Shown piece after piece: positions 43,001 to 56,700 of a DNA stretch of 64,000 nt; the first letter of the stretch is position 1; the number at the start of each line of letters is the position of its first letter. A program made the position numbers and the translations under genes. The DNA is taken from assembly GCA_035578175.1 (NCBI GenBank), contig JAQMRL010000002.1, positions 79,137,325-79,201,324 of the forward strand, written 5' to 3'. The stretch is from Catonia carolina. Taxonomy: Eukaryota; Arthropoda; Insecta; Hemiptera; Achilidae. The notes under the pieces were generated by a model. It did no database searches, was not told the DNA's origin, and saw only the letters and a list, made by a program, of their open reading frames with translations.

Positions 43001-43815
43001 GGTGCGGTGCACACTGGAGAAACTTGTCTCATGAAACTGGTTTCGTGAAACATAAAACTGTAGTTGCTTGCAACAGATAGATAAGATTAACACAGGTTGG
43101 TGCAAACAGCGTTTCATGAAACTTTCGTTTCATTGATTTCCAGAATTGGGTTTTGAGAAATTCGTAAAAACGGTTTCCTGTTGCTTCAGTTTCACGTTTT
43201 ATCAGTCTCCAGAAGACTGCAATATTCCACACGGGATCAACTTTATACTGAACTGGAACCCTTTCTTTCAAAGAAACACTTATGATTTTTTTTTCTTTTT
43301 ATAACGATTTTCCATCACTTTAAATGATTATACCTTATCAACATAGTTCATATTGTTACATACTACTTGACAATAATTATTAAAAATATTTTGAAAAAAT
43401 CAAACTGTTTTCACTTATCTCGGTGTAATTGTTAAATTTTCCTCGGCACTCAAGAGCTAACCTCCAGTTGGTGTCCTTCTTTGTTATTAGTGGATTCACT
43501 AGTTCTAACAAGCGATCAAAAAGTGGCTTCGACATTCGAAACAAATCCTTAAATTTATCAGGATCTCTGCTTAGTTCGCGAGCTACCACAAAACAACTGT
43601 GTTGCCAATCCCTGATCAACGGGTGAACCCAGTACTTGCGTTTTTTTCTTATTTCTTAGCCACCAACACAACACAAGCACATCATCGTCAGAATCCATCA
43701 CGAAACTGATGGAAAACCGTTGCTTCTGTGTGCACTATCCAATGAAACAGTTTTCTCGAAACCCATTACATGAAACCAGTTTCATGAAACAAGTTTCTCT
43801 AGTGTGCACCGCGCC
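43001..43815 (-). mobile_element. PIF/Harbinger derivative
   Basis: Long inverted ends (GGTGCGGTGCACACTGGAGA, and GGCGCGGTGCACACTAGAGA from the right) extending about 50 bp. TAA duplicated on both sides. Confidence 0.8.
43380..43705 (-). pseudogene. HARBI1-like nuclease N-terminal fragment, frameshifted
   Basis: Starts MDSDDDVLVLCWWLRNKKK. A shift in a poly-A run is followed by YWVHPLIRDWQHSCFVVARE, FKDLFRMSKPLFDRLLELV and TNWRLALECR, then it stops. The catalytic domain is deleted. Confidence 0.7.
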
Positions 43816-43818
43816 TAA

Positions 43819-45905
43819 ATGTTCATAAGTTAATTTTTTATAGGTTCATATACCTACTAAAACCTGACTTAAACTTCTATATTCCCTACTTCACAAATGA
43901 TCGAAATTACCAATGGCACAAAAATTACGCATACGTCCGAATTTTAGGTTTGTTCAAACAAGACCAGTTTCATCCAGTCTAGTTGAATGGGATAATTACT
44001 GTATATATAACATTAATTGAATTAAAACTGAGATATCTGTCTACATAAATAAAAGTCTGCCATTACAATAAATACAGCATACCAGAATCTAAACTTGACT
44101 AAAATATTTGAAATAGACTAGAAAAAATTATCTGTAACACAACTTTTATTATGAAAAAGTAGGGTTAATAAACCAACTGGGACGAATAACTAAATTTTAA
44201 ATAAAAGAGGAAACGATGCATAGGATTAACATTAAAAGGAATGGAAAACCATCATGATTTCAGAATTTGACTATTATCTCTCTAATCCGAAAAGAGATAA
44301 AAGAAATAACTGTTAGAAATGAAAACAATGGCTTTGAATATGAGAATTTGGTAGTTTTTGGGATACTCCACAACACTATTTGACACATAAACAGTTAAGA
44401 CAAAGAATTCTGATGACCAGATTTGTGAAATATATTTTAAAGAAAGCTGAAGAAATGTTGTCCTAGTTCCTCCAGTATTACATGCCACTATTTTCACACA
44501 ATTCTGAATATTGTAGTGTAAAACATGAGTATTTGTGAACCCTGAGTTATTGGTTGGTTAAAACAGATAGTCCAGTAAAACCAAACTATTGTCTGTTACT
44601 TTAATAAAACTACCAAAAAAGTGTAGTAGGCAGTAATAGAATGTTATAGTAAAAACAATGGTATAGTAAGTGTAGTAAATAACTGAAAAAACGGACTATA
44701 CTTTTCGAATTCTCAAAATAAGATCATACAAGAAAACAATGCCTACATAAAACAGAGCCTAATTTTTATATTGTATACATACCAATGAAGTAATTAACTG
44801 AAGCGATCGAAACGGAAATAAACCAATTAATTTTTAAATTATTGCTACCTTACACTAAAAAAATATGAAATTAATAAACGTAAACATAACCTGTTTAATA
44901 ACGTGGGTAAAGCTTTGAAATAAAATACCCTACCTTTAACAAAAAATGTCTACATCTCATAACAACCAATAAGAAGCTTCTTTCAAAAATAGCATCCAAC
45001 TTTATCAAACGTAACGTAAAAATACGACACAAAAGAGGTTCCCACACAAATTTTGGTTTTCAATTTGTGTTGTTTGAATTGACCATAACCAGACTCAAAC
45101 TGGTCTCCCACTCCTACCTCCGACACAATATTTTTAGCTTTTCATCACATGATTGCTGGGGTCAATGTCAATTTTCAAATAACTGGGATTGGTATTTCAT
45201 ATTTTTTTATTAGCTCCAGAAGAAATTTATAAAAAATTAAGAACTCGATATTTAATTAAACTCATTTAAGTAAACGGCTTCTAAACATGAGGAAAACGTC
45301 AACATTTTATCACGAAATTTGTCGGTACATTCTTCAAGGCCACCATTCTCTATTTAGTATCTTTTTGTTTCAGCAACTATAAAGAGGTCCTTTACATTCA
45401 CTTAACTTAGCTGTTTTTTTAATAAGCAACCGAAAATTTTTATTTTAAAATTATCATATGATATAGCGTTGTAGCTTAATGATATAGGGACTAAATGACT
45501 ACGTTCCCTAGTTGTACGGTACAAATAGCTTTATTGCTGATTAGTTTTCATAAATTATTAAATATTTTAATTTAATTACGGAATTTACTACTTAATTCTA
45601 CCTATTTTTCAACAATTCCTGTAATATTTTAAATTACTACGTTTTGGCCTATTTGTTACCTTGACGATCATGACGTCACTCTTCTTGTGTCTGTTTTTGT
45701 AGAATCTGCACGAAACGTGATTCAATGTCTTGGTCTTCCCAAGTATTTAACGAATATTTTTAAGTTACAATGTTTTCAGTGTTTTAGTATCAAATAGTAA
45801 TTCTGCGATTGGTTTTTTGACAGTTTGTGGATTACGTTTTGGAAGGGAGCATCATTTTGTCACCGGCTATAGACTCGAAAGAAGACTTTATCCGTTGATC
45901 TAAGA
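43819..45905. other. Intergenic, AT-rich, contains the importin alpha 5' region
   Basis: No ORF, repeat family or RNA gene that I recognise. The last ~250 bp probably hold the importin alpha promoter and 5' UTR. The RSRC1-like 5' flank lies on the other side of the MITE/LINE block at 40901-42820. Confidence 0.4.
45671..45678. promoter_or_regulatory. CRE-like TGACGTCA near the importin alpha promoter
   Basis: The perfect palindrome TGACGTCA, the CREB/ATF consensus, lies 228 bp upstream of the importin alpha ATG. The transcription start is not visible and no TATA box is obvious, so a role in transcription is inference. The same octamer also occurs at 2039-2046 in an apparently non-genic stretch. 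Confidence 0.3.
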
Positions 45906-45968
45906 ATGGCGTCTGATCAGCCAAAAAATAGAATGCAAGGATTTAAAAATAAAGGAAAAGATCAAGAT
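45906..45968 (+). CDS. KPNA4: Importin alpha exon 1
   Basis: 63 nt, 21 codons from ATG, ending in phase 0 at donor gtatgt (45969). It encodes the start of the IBB domain ([12 protein letters not shown]). The frame continues exactly into exon 2 after a 9.5-kb intron. Confidence 0.85.
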
Positions 45969-48900
45969 GTATGTTATTATTAAATTTTAAATATTTTTTA
46001 TATATTTTTGTAATAGTTAAGTTTATTTGCAGTGACTGTATATACAGTTGTTAAAATCAGTGGTTGAACAATAAGCCTATAAGCATGCATTCGTGTTTGA
46101 AATCTAGTAAATTATCTTTGTTTACGAATTTTAGTGTTGTATTATCAAAACCAAAATTATTGTTATTGCTTGTAGTCGATGAGATATTTATTACGTTGGG
46201 CTAAATCTCTTTTGTCTATGTACATCTACATTGCTTACTCGAATACGTAGCCTACTAACAAATGAAGTGATAGGCCTAAACTTCCTAAGATTAACTAACA
46301 AAAGTCTTTAATTATACGTAATTCACAACTTACCTTTAGTTTTTTTTGAGATGGTTATAACTTAATATCAGTAAGATTTGCTAAGTTTTTAATTGCATTT
46401 TTTAAACTAACTTGTTAATTGTGCAATGCATAATGGGTTAGGCAGTTTTGTAATCTATTCAACCTCATTTGGTATGTATTATAAAAATCTTATAGTATTT
46501 GCAAGTGTGTTTGTACCTACAGTGTAATTTTATCATAAAAAATTGAGTTGCTGATCTTTTATTATTATTTGGTTTAGTACTTGTATTAAATCAGTAACTT
46601 AGATAATGTCATCAGATATTTTTTAGTGCAGTTTTATAGTAAATTAGCTATAATTCAACTCAGTTTAGTTAGACATAATGATATTCTTACTGATATGATA
46701 GTAAATTTACAATAAAAACTATTATTTCATTGTTTAGAATATCATTATTTCATAACAAGGTTATATTTTTAAAGTTACATCATTGCTCTTAATATTGTTA
46801 TGCATTGTGTTAGGTTACATAAATTCACTCATTTTAATATATTATTTATTGGCATATAAATACAGTCCACTCTGTATATAATATATATTTATTCTAAATG
46901 TGAAGATTATTTTAGAATTTCATGCCTGATAGTATTGAACAGTTAGATTTTGTACATTATTCCACTTAACTCGGTAACTCCTGTATAATATTGGGCGTCT
47001 CACTTGGCCCGCAGAGAGTTTAGCTTGTAGGAATTCAAGGTGAATCAAAAATTACTGACTGTAACAAAATGCATGATGCAGTTTTCTATAAAGTGTATAT
47101 TTATACAACAATATTCATATAGACCCAATTATAATTTATAAATCTCTTTCTAACCTTAACAAAATTTCGGTACCCATTAATTTTGAAACAGCGCTACTTT
47201 AATTTTTTAATAAATTAAAAGTATAATAAATAAAGTATTCATAAATGTCCACGTTTTTGTCCCTAGCACTCAAAGTGTTAAGGTTACAGATGGTGTGATG
47301 TGAAATAACGGAAAACGTTCCCAAAACCCACAGTAGTTGCTAACGACCAAGCTGTCGATGCGACTTTAAATAAACTAAAACAAACTATTTTGAATATTTT
47401 TACACTCTCTTGCCCATATGAATATATAGGAAGGAAAGTATTGTTTTCATGTCGATTTTTCAAAATCGAGTTTACACCGGAGCTACACGTAAACAGACCC
47501 CCTGAATCCAAAAAACATGTTTTTAGCGATTGGTCTGTGAGTGTGTGTGTGTGTGTGTGAGAACAGAATATCTCAAGAATGGAACATCGTACGAACTTTA
47601 AACTTGAAACTTAAGTTACATACCGCTACCGGACCTGACACGAACATTTTCATCAAAATTGGTCAGCCAGAAGTAGTAGTTTATTCCTGTAATTTTTCAC
47701 TTTTTTGCGATTTTTTCATAAACTGGTCCTACAATTTTGGTGAGGCTGTTTTGAAGTAAAAAATTTTTTTTAAGATTATGGCTTTAATATAAATTTTAGC
47801 GTAAAAATGTATATAATAAAAGTTGTAGAGAATTTAAAAAGCTACCACTTTTATTTCAAACATTTTTTTGTTTTACGCTTAGTTAGCAGTAATTAGCGAT
47901 TTTCTGTTTTTTTTTTTCACGAAAACGTGTGAAAAATTGATTTTTTTAATATTTCGGCCTTAGTATGCATTTTACGGCAAAATTGTATATAATTAATTTT
48001 ATAGAAAATAAAAATATCTACAACTTTTATAAAAATAATTTTTCTCTACAGAGCCTAGTTTAGTGTGCAAGAGTGATTTTCCGTCTTTTTAAGCTGAACT
48101 GAGTTCGATTTTCATTTTGCGTCTTTCAGTCATGATTAAAATAAGGTTATATTTTTAGAGGTTAGTTTTTTGTTTAGTTCTAATGTTTTATTACTAATGT
48201 TAGGTTATATTGTTAGTTATTTGCATTGGCAAGAGAAAGTTGTGTGTGTTTCACACCAGATTTTTAGCTTTAGAACAATTTTTTTATGAACAAATTAATT
48301 CATACAAATTAATATTAGAACAATACAAATTAATTTTTAACAGGAAATTTTATTTTTCTGTAACGTTGAAATTTTGGTCGGCAATGGCAGGCTCGTGCCA
48401 GCAAGTTTTTTAAATAAGGGCTGCCATTTTTTATACACCCTTATTCAAATTTAATGGCACTTTTAAGTGTTGTTTCGGCACTGAAAGGATTAAGCATTTT
48501 CTATAATTACAATACCTATTATAAAACAAAACATTCAACTAAAATTGAGTAGAGAAAGTGATTACAACAGTTTTAAAAATAAGTAGAATTGACCATAGTA
48601 AGGCTTGGGTTAATTAAGGAAATTTATTTAGTGACATTAGATTGTTTACAAGAGGCAAAAGTGTCCCAATGATAGAAACAATATTACATATAAACTAAAC
48701 AGTAACTTATTACAAACTAAAATCACAATTACACGTATATAAATTAATGTACAAAAACATTAAATTAATTATTAAAACAAAACATAATCATAAACTTATA
48801 CAGACAGAAAAAATCTGGTGTGAAACACTCACACAACTTTCTCTTGCCAATGCAAATACTTAACAATAAACCTAACATTAAAAATCTGGTGTGAAACACT

Positions 48901-50481
48901 CACACAACTTTCTCTTGCCAATGCAAATAATTAATAATAAACCTAACATTATTAATAAAATATTAGAAATAAACAAAAACTAACCTCAAAAACATAACCT
49001 TATTTTAATCATGAGTGAATGACGCAAAATGAAAATCGAACTCAATTTGGCTTAAAAAAAAAACGGAAAATCACACTTTCACGCTAAACTAAGCTCTGTA
49101 GAGAAAAATTCTATAAATAAAAGTTGTAGATCTCTTAATTTTCTATAAATTTTATTATATTCACTTTTGTCGTAAAGTGCATACTAAGGCCGAAATCTTA
49201 AAAAATTCGATTTTTCACACGTTTTCGTGAGAAAAAACCGAAAATTGCTAATTACCGCTAAACTAAGCGTTACACAAAAAATGTGTGAAATAAAAGTTGT
49301 AGGTTTTTTAATTCTCTGCAACTTTTGTTATATACATTTTTGCTCTAAAATTAATAATAAAGCCGTAATCTTAAAAAAAAACACTTTTTTACGTAAAAAC
49401 ACCCTCACCAAGAATTTCAGCAAACAATGGCGCCTACCCTATCTTGTAGAGAATAAAAAAGTGAGTAAATGAGGCGATATTTAAAAAAATCGTAGGACCA
49501 GTTTTTGAGAAAATCACAAAAAAGTGAAAATTTATACGAATAAACTACTACTTCCGGTTGACCGATTTTGATGAAAATGTTCGTGTCGGGTCCGGTAGTG
49601 GTATGTAACTTAACTTTCAAGTTCGTTCAATGTTCTGTTCTTGAGATATTTTGTATACACACACACAGACCAATCGCTAAAAACATGTATTTTGGGTTCA
49701 GGGGGTCTGAAAACGTATAGATCCGGTGAAACATCTATTTCGAAAAATCGACATGAAAACAATACTTTCCTTCCTATATATTCATATAGGCAAGAGAAAG
49801 TAATAATAATACATTAGAAGTAAACAAACAACTAACCTCAAAAAACATGAGCGAAAGACGCAAAATTAAAATTGACCTCAGTTTGGCTTAAAAATACGGA
49901 CAATCACTCTTTCACGCTAAACTAGGCTCTGTAGAGAAAAATGCACTAAATAAAAGTTGTAGATCTTTTAATATTCCATAAATTTGATTATATACACTTT
50001 TGTCGTAAAATGTATACTGAATTCTTAAAAAAAATCGATTTTTCACACATTTTCGTGAGAAAAACAATAGAAAATCGCTAATTACTGCTAAACTAAACGT
50101 TATACAAAAAAATGTTTGAAATAAAAGTTGTAGGATTTTAAATTCTCTACATTTTTTTATTTAAATTTTTGCACTAAAATGCATATTAAAGCCGTAATCT
50201 TAAAAAAACAATTATTTTACGTGAAAACAGCCTCATAAAGAATTTCTGCAAACATGGTGCCTACCATATCTTGTAGAGCATAAAAAATTAAGTAAACCAG
50301 ACGATTTTTAAAAAAAATCTTAGGACCAGTTTTTGAGAAAATCGCAAAAACGTGAAAAATTACACGAATAAACTACTACTTTCGGTTGACCGATTTTAAT
50401 GAAAATGTTCGTGTTGGGTCCGGTAGTGGTATGTAACTTAAGTTTCAAGTTTGTACGATGTTTCGTTCTTGAGATATTCTG

Positions 50482-50520
<39 letters not shown>

Positions 50521-52511
50521 CAATCGCTAAAAACATGTTTTTTGGGTTGAGGGGGTCTGAAAACGTGTAGATCCGGTGAAGAGTGTATTTGTTAAAATCG
50601 ACATGAAAACAATAATTTCCTTCCTATGTATTGATATAGGCAAGAAAAAGTAATAAACAGTAACTTACTACAAACTAAAATCTCACTTACACAAATATAA
50701 ATTAATGTACCTTAATGATAAACTTATACAGACAGAAAAAAGTACCTAACTTAATTGGGTAGAGAGAGCATCATATGAAACCTTCAGTTTGCAAACAGAA
50801 AACGGTTCCAAAAGACAAACATACATAAAACATAGGTATATAAAGAAAATAAAAATATTAGAAGAATTGCCTATAGATTAGGCTGTATTTCCAACCCATA
50901 TATACAGGGTGATTCATGAAGTTCTCCCCCCACTTCTACAGCACATTGTACTAGTAAAAATAATGAAAAAATGTTATATAAACATAGGTCCGAAAACGCT
51001 TCGTTAGCGAGTTACAGCTAGCGAAAGTTTCGCCTGGATTTCAGTTCACCAGGTGAAATGAGGTCTTCCTGGAATTGTGGTAAGGTAGATTAAGGGGCGA
51101 ATTCAATCATTTCTTATGGTTTTTGATCTGATAAATTGAATAAAACAGGTCCCAGAACTGTAAGTTAAATAGTTTTTGAGAAAACCAGTGTCAAATGCAA
51201 AAAATGGAGTGAAAATCACATTTTTTCATCTTTGGGCAAGAATAACTTTGTTATTTCACCAAGAAACAGTTAAAATTTTTCAATAAAACATGTAGAAAAT
51301 TTTATTCTGAACAAACCGGTGTAAATAAAGTACACAGAAAGCGAATAGTTTTTGAGAAAACCAGTGTCAAATGCAAAAAAATGGAGTGAAAAAAACACAT
51401 TTTTTCATTTTAGTTTTTCCGGTTAATTTTACTTTGTACTCTTATGAATAAAAACTCATTTAATCAAACATCTATTCGCTTTCTGTGTACTTAATTTACA
51501 CCGGTTTGTTCAGAATAAAATTTTCTACATGTTTTATTGAAAAATTTTAACTGTTTCTTGGTGAAATAACACAGTTATCCTTGCCCAAAGATGAAAAAAT
51601 AAGTTTTTCACTCCATTTTTTGCATTTGACACTGGTTTTCTTAAAAACTATTTAACTTACAGATCTGGGACCTGTTTTATTCAATTTATCAGATCAAAAA
51701 CCATAAGAAATGATTGAATTCGCCCCTTAATCTACCTTACCACAATTCCAGGAAGACCTCATTTCACCTGGTGAACTGAAATCCAGGCGAAACTTTCGCT
51801 AGCTGTAACTCGCTAACGAAGCGTTTTCGGACCTATGTTTATATAACATTTTTTCATTATTTTTACTAGTACAATGTGCTGTAGAAGTGGGGGGAGAACT
51901 TCATGAATCACCCTGTATATATATATATATATATATATTAGATAATATTAAACCACCAGTAAACACACAAAATTAGCAAGAATGATCTTACCGTTAAAAA
52001 GGCCTTTTCAGATCCCTGGATCCATCATCAGTTAACTCACAAACACTATAAAAAATTTTTTCACTGGCAATGCATTGCCAGTGAGAAAAAAAGGAAAAAA
52101 AAATTTATAGTGTTTGTGAGTTAACTGATGATGGATCCAGGGATCTGAAAAGGCCTTTTTAACGGTAAGATCATTCTTGCTAATTTTGTGTGTTTACTGG
52201 TGGTTTAATATTATCTACTTTAGATAATATTAAACCACCGGTAAACACACAAAATTAGCAAGAATGATCTTACCGTTAAGTTAATAAGGCCTTTTCAGAT
52301 CCCTGGATCCATCATCAGTCAACTCACAAACACTATAAGTGTAGTCATGACTTGAATTGACAAGGCAATGCATTGCCAGTGAAAGAATTTTATAGTGTTT
52401 GTGAGTTGACTGACAATGATGGATCCAGGGATCTGAAAAGGCCTTATTAACTTAACGGTAAGATCATTCTTGCTAATTTTGTGTGTTTACCGGTGGTTTA
52501 ATATTATCTAA

Positions 52512-52542
<31 letters not shown>

Positions 52543-53730
52543 TATTTTATTAAACATCCTATGTAGGATTTTTAAACAGCCGTATTATTTAAAATTGAAA
52601 TATATATTTACTAACCACCAGAATACGGTAACATAAAACACTTACCAATGTTTATAGCGCTTTCGTGTATCTTGTACACATCTTCAGTAAATTAAAATTT
52701 TAATTTACTGAAGATGTGTACAAGATACACGAAAGCGCTATAAACATTGGTAAGTGTTTTATGTTACCGTATTCTGGTGGTTAGTAAATATATATTTCAA
52801 TATATATAAATATAGTTATATAATAACGGGTGTTGTATTAAGGATGCAACCCTGATTATAAGAAGATAGAAGTAATAAATCGGTAAATTTTCTGTCCCCC
52901 AATCGATATGTTGGCAACAGTGTACCAAGGCCAACTACCTAAGACAGTTAAAATGTTCCAGTCAAGCATTAGTGTGGTGACAGCAGTCATTTCGTTATAT
53001 TGTGCTGACACAATATAACAAAACGACTGCTGTCATACAATGGCATACAATGAAACGCACATAAAATATTGCATAAAATATTAACTAATATTTAGGTGGA
53101 GAGTTACAGCTCTGTTACTCCCAACCTTCATATTAGTTAATATTTTATGCAGTAAAGAATGTGCGTCTGTTTTAATTTTAAATAAAGTGAAATTTCAATA
53201 TCTATTATACATTTTTTTCCTGAGTAATTCACATAAATCTTTTTAGAATTAAATTTTCTACAAATTTATTTAAGAAAAAATACACCTTTATTTACCATTT
53301 ATGGAAGTAATCTTACGTTAAACACAAGAATGTGTTATTTCTTTGCACCCATTTTTGTGTTTTATGTAAGTTATCTCTGAAAGTATTGCATTTACAGCTG
53401 TGGAACCAGTTTTATTCAATTTTTCAGATTAAAAAACATAAGAAACAATCGTATTTGTATCTTTGTAACTACCTTTAACATTTTTATGCGGCCTTACTTC
53501 ACAGAGGGTACAGAGTTCTAGGTGAAATTTTTTGCTAACCATAACTCGCTAACTCAGCGTTTTCAGGCGTATGTTTATATGAACTTTTTTCTTATTACTT
53601 TCTCTTGCCTATATGAATATATAGGAAGGAAAGTATTGTTTTCATGTCGGATTTTAACAAATCCACTCTTCACCGGATCTATACGTTTTCAGACCCCCTG
53701 AACCCAAAAAACATGTTTTTAGCGATTGGT

Positions 53731-53783
<53 letters not shown>

Positions 53784-56700
53784 CAGAATATCTCAAGAAT
53801 GGAACATCGTACAAACTTGAAACTTAGAACTTAAGCTACATACCACTACCGGACCAGACACGATCATTTTCATCAAAATCGGTCAACCGGAAGTAGTAGT
53901 TTATTCGTGTAATTTTTCACTTTTTTGTGATTTTCTCAAAAACTGGTCCTAAGATTTTTTTAAAAAATCGTCTGGTTTACTTAATTTTTTATGCTCTACA
54001 AGATATGGTAGGCACCATGTTTGCAGAAATTCTTGGTGAGGCTGTTTTCACGTAAAGGAATTGTTGTTTTAAGATTTCGGCTTTAATATGAAATTTAGCG
54101 CAAAAATTTATGTAATAAAAGTTGTAGAGAATTTAAAAACCTACAACTTTTATTTCAAACATTTTTTTGTATACCGCTTAGTTTAGCAGCAATTAGCGAT
54201 TTTCTGTTTTTTTTCTCACGAAAACGTGTGAAAAATCAATTTTATAAAGATTTCGGCCCTAGTATGCATTTTACAACAAAAGTGTATATAATCATATTTG
54301 TAGGAAATTAAAAGCTCTATATCTTTTATTAAGAGCATTTTCTCTACAGAGCCTAGTTTAGTGTAAAAGAGTGATTTTTCATATTTTAAGCCAAACATCT
54401 TTCACTCATGATTAATATTCGGTTATGTTTATTGAGGTTAGTTTTTGTTTATTTCTAATGTTTTATTACTAATGTTACATTATATTGTTAATTATTTGCA
54501 TTGGCAAGAGAAAGTTGTGTGAGTGTTTCATACCAGATTTTTTTTTAGATCCCAAGAGATTGCCATATAGTTTTGAATGACCCGGTATATTATTAAATAA
54601 ATTGAAATATATATTTTCTAACCACCAGAATACGGTAACATAAAACACTTACCGTATTCTGGTGGTTAGAAAATATATATTTCAATTTTAAATAATACGG
54701 CTGTTTAAAAATCCTACATAGGATGTTTAATAAAATAATATTAAATAAATATATAATATTATAATAAAATATAAGTCTTATATAATATAATAAGTTTTAT
54801 ATAATATAAAATATAAATAGAAGTCTACCAACACACAGAAAAAATCACATCCATCATGAAGAAACGAAGAATTGCTTTCTACGCACACACAGTGAGAATG
54901 AACGAGCATAGGCTCTCAAAACAAATCCTGAACTACAAAGAAAAATTGAAAAATCCCGATGGATGGCTCAAAGAGATAAAAACAGACTGCAACAAACTCC
55001 AGATAACGGAGACGGACATAAACTCAAACTAGTGCTCCAGGAAGAGGACAGTAAAAGATCAAGACCTAAATGGTCGGAAGAACGAAAACGTGACTTTTCC
55101 AAGAAAATGAAAGAATACTGGGCGAAGAGGAAAGCACAGAAGAAAAACTGAGAAATCGCGGTCCTTTGTAGGCCATAACGTAAATAATAATAATAATAAA
55201 ATATAATATGTATAGTTATATTTTTTACCACAGATAGTGTAGAGTAAAACACTGTGGTAAGCTAAATTTATCAATAAAATTTGATAGTTCTTATCTATTG
55301 TAATAACTTAATTGATTATAATTAGCCTAGATAAATTACAGCTTCGTATTACTGTACGTTTTGTAAATTAAATTGTCCATAGTTTAGACTGTTAATTATG
55401 AAATATTTGATATAGCGTAGTATAGTTTAGGTAATTACATCCTGAATTATTATTTATTTATTTTTTTTGTTGTTTATAGGAAATGAGAAGGAGGCGAAAT
55501 GAAGTAACAGTTGAGCTTAGGAAAAATAAAAGAGAAGTAACGCTTCAGAAAAGAAGAAATGTTCCGATTGCAGATTCTACTGGTAAGATTACGACTGTTC
55601 TTATATAAATTTATTAAATTTAACATTCATTTAACCCAGTGTTTCCCAACCGGTGGTCCGTGAGAGCCTTCGGGGTGGTCCGTGAGAGTCCGGTGAAAGT
55701 AATATTTTCCTGTGATTAAATCAAAGTTACGATTTTCATTGAACAAGATTAAGTAAATACGAGGTGTGATTGGAAAGTTTTAAGAATGGATTTGGTACTG
55801 CTTATTTGTTTGGCGGGTGGGTACATGGAGAGTGGGGAGTGAGTCATTGCCTTGTCCTTGAACGGCCTCTGACAGGAAACTGCATTTCCTTTATTCAGTT
55901 CGCTGTGGCAGCTGGTTGAGTGCGGGTCTGTTAGTGCTTGTTGCCGGATTCTGTCTGCGTGAAAATGGACGTAAAAACGGAGCAACGAGTTTGTGCGAAA
56001 TTTTGTTTCAAAACTGGGAAATCAGCTTCCGAGACTTAGAAACTATTATAAACAGCTTTTGAAGATAATTGTATGTGCCAGTCAAATGTTTTTGTCTGGT
56101 TCAACAGGTTTAAAAATGGCCACGAATCATTTGAAGATGAACCACGGTCCGGTCGTCCTTGGTTGGTGATTTTTTTTCGATTCTACCGGTATTGTGCATC
56201 ATGAATTTACGCCTGGAGGACAGACAGTTAACCAGGAATACTACAAATGTGTCCTTCAGCGTTTGCGCGAAAAGTTGCGGAAGAAAAGGCCTGAATCCAA
56301 AAATACATGTTTTTAGCGATTGGTCTGTGTGTGTGCGTGTGTGTGTGTATACAGAATATCTCAAGAATGGAACATCGTACAAACTTGAAATTTGAAACTT
56401 AAGCTACATACCATTACCACCAGACCCGACTCGAACATTTTCATCAAAATCGGTCAACCGGAAGTAGTAGTTTATTCGTGTAATTTTTCACTTTTTTGCG
56501 ATTTTCTCATAAACTGGTCCTCTGATGTTTTTTTAAAATCGCCTGGTTTATTAAATTTTTTATGCTCTACAAGATAGGGTAGGTGCCATGTTTGCTAAAA
56601 TTCTTGGTGAGGCTTTTTTCTCGAAAATAAATTGTTTTTTTAAGATTGCGGCTTTAATATGCAGTTTATCGCAAAAATGTATTTAACAAAAAATGAAGAG

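Larger units (their letters stand above)
51939..52217. repeat. Long palindrome 1 with hammerhead motifs on both strands
   Basis: Arms of about 110 bp (GATAATATTAAACCACCAGT... and its complement) around a spacer that itself holds CACTGGCAATGCATTGCCAG. Each arm carries a ribozyme core. Confidence 0.85.
52594..52801. repeat. Long palindrome 3, arms about 104 bp and apparently perfect
   Basis: Every base I compared from ATTGAAATATATATTTACTA inward is mirrored, with the centre at AAATTT near 52697. Both strands carry a hammerhead core. Confidence 0.9.
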
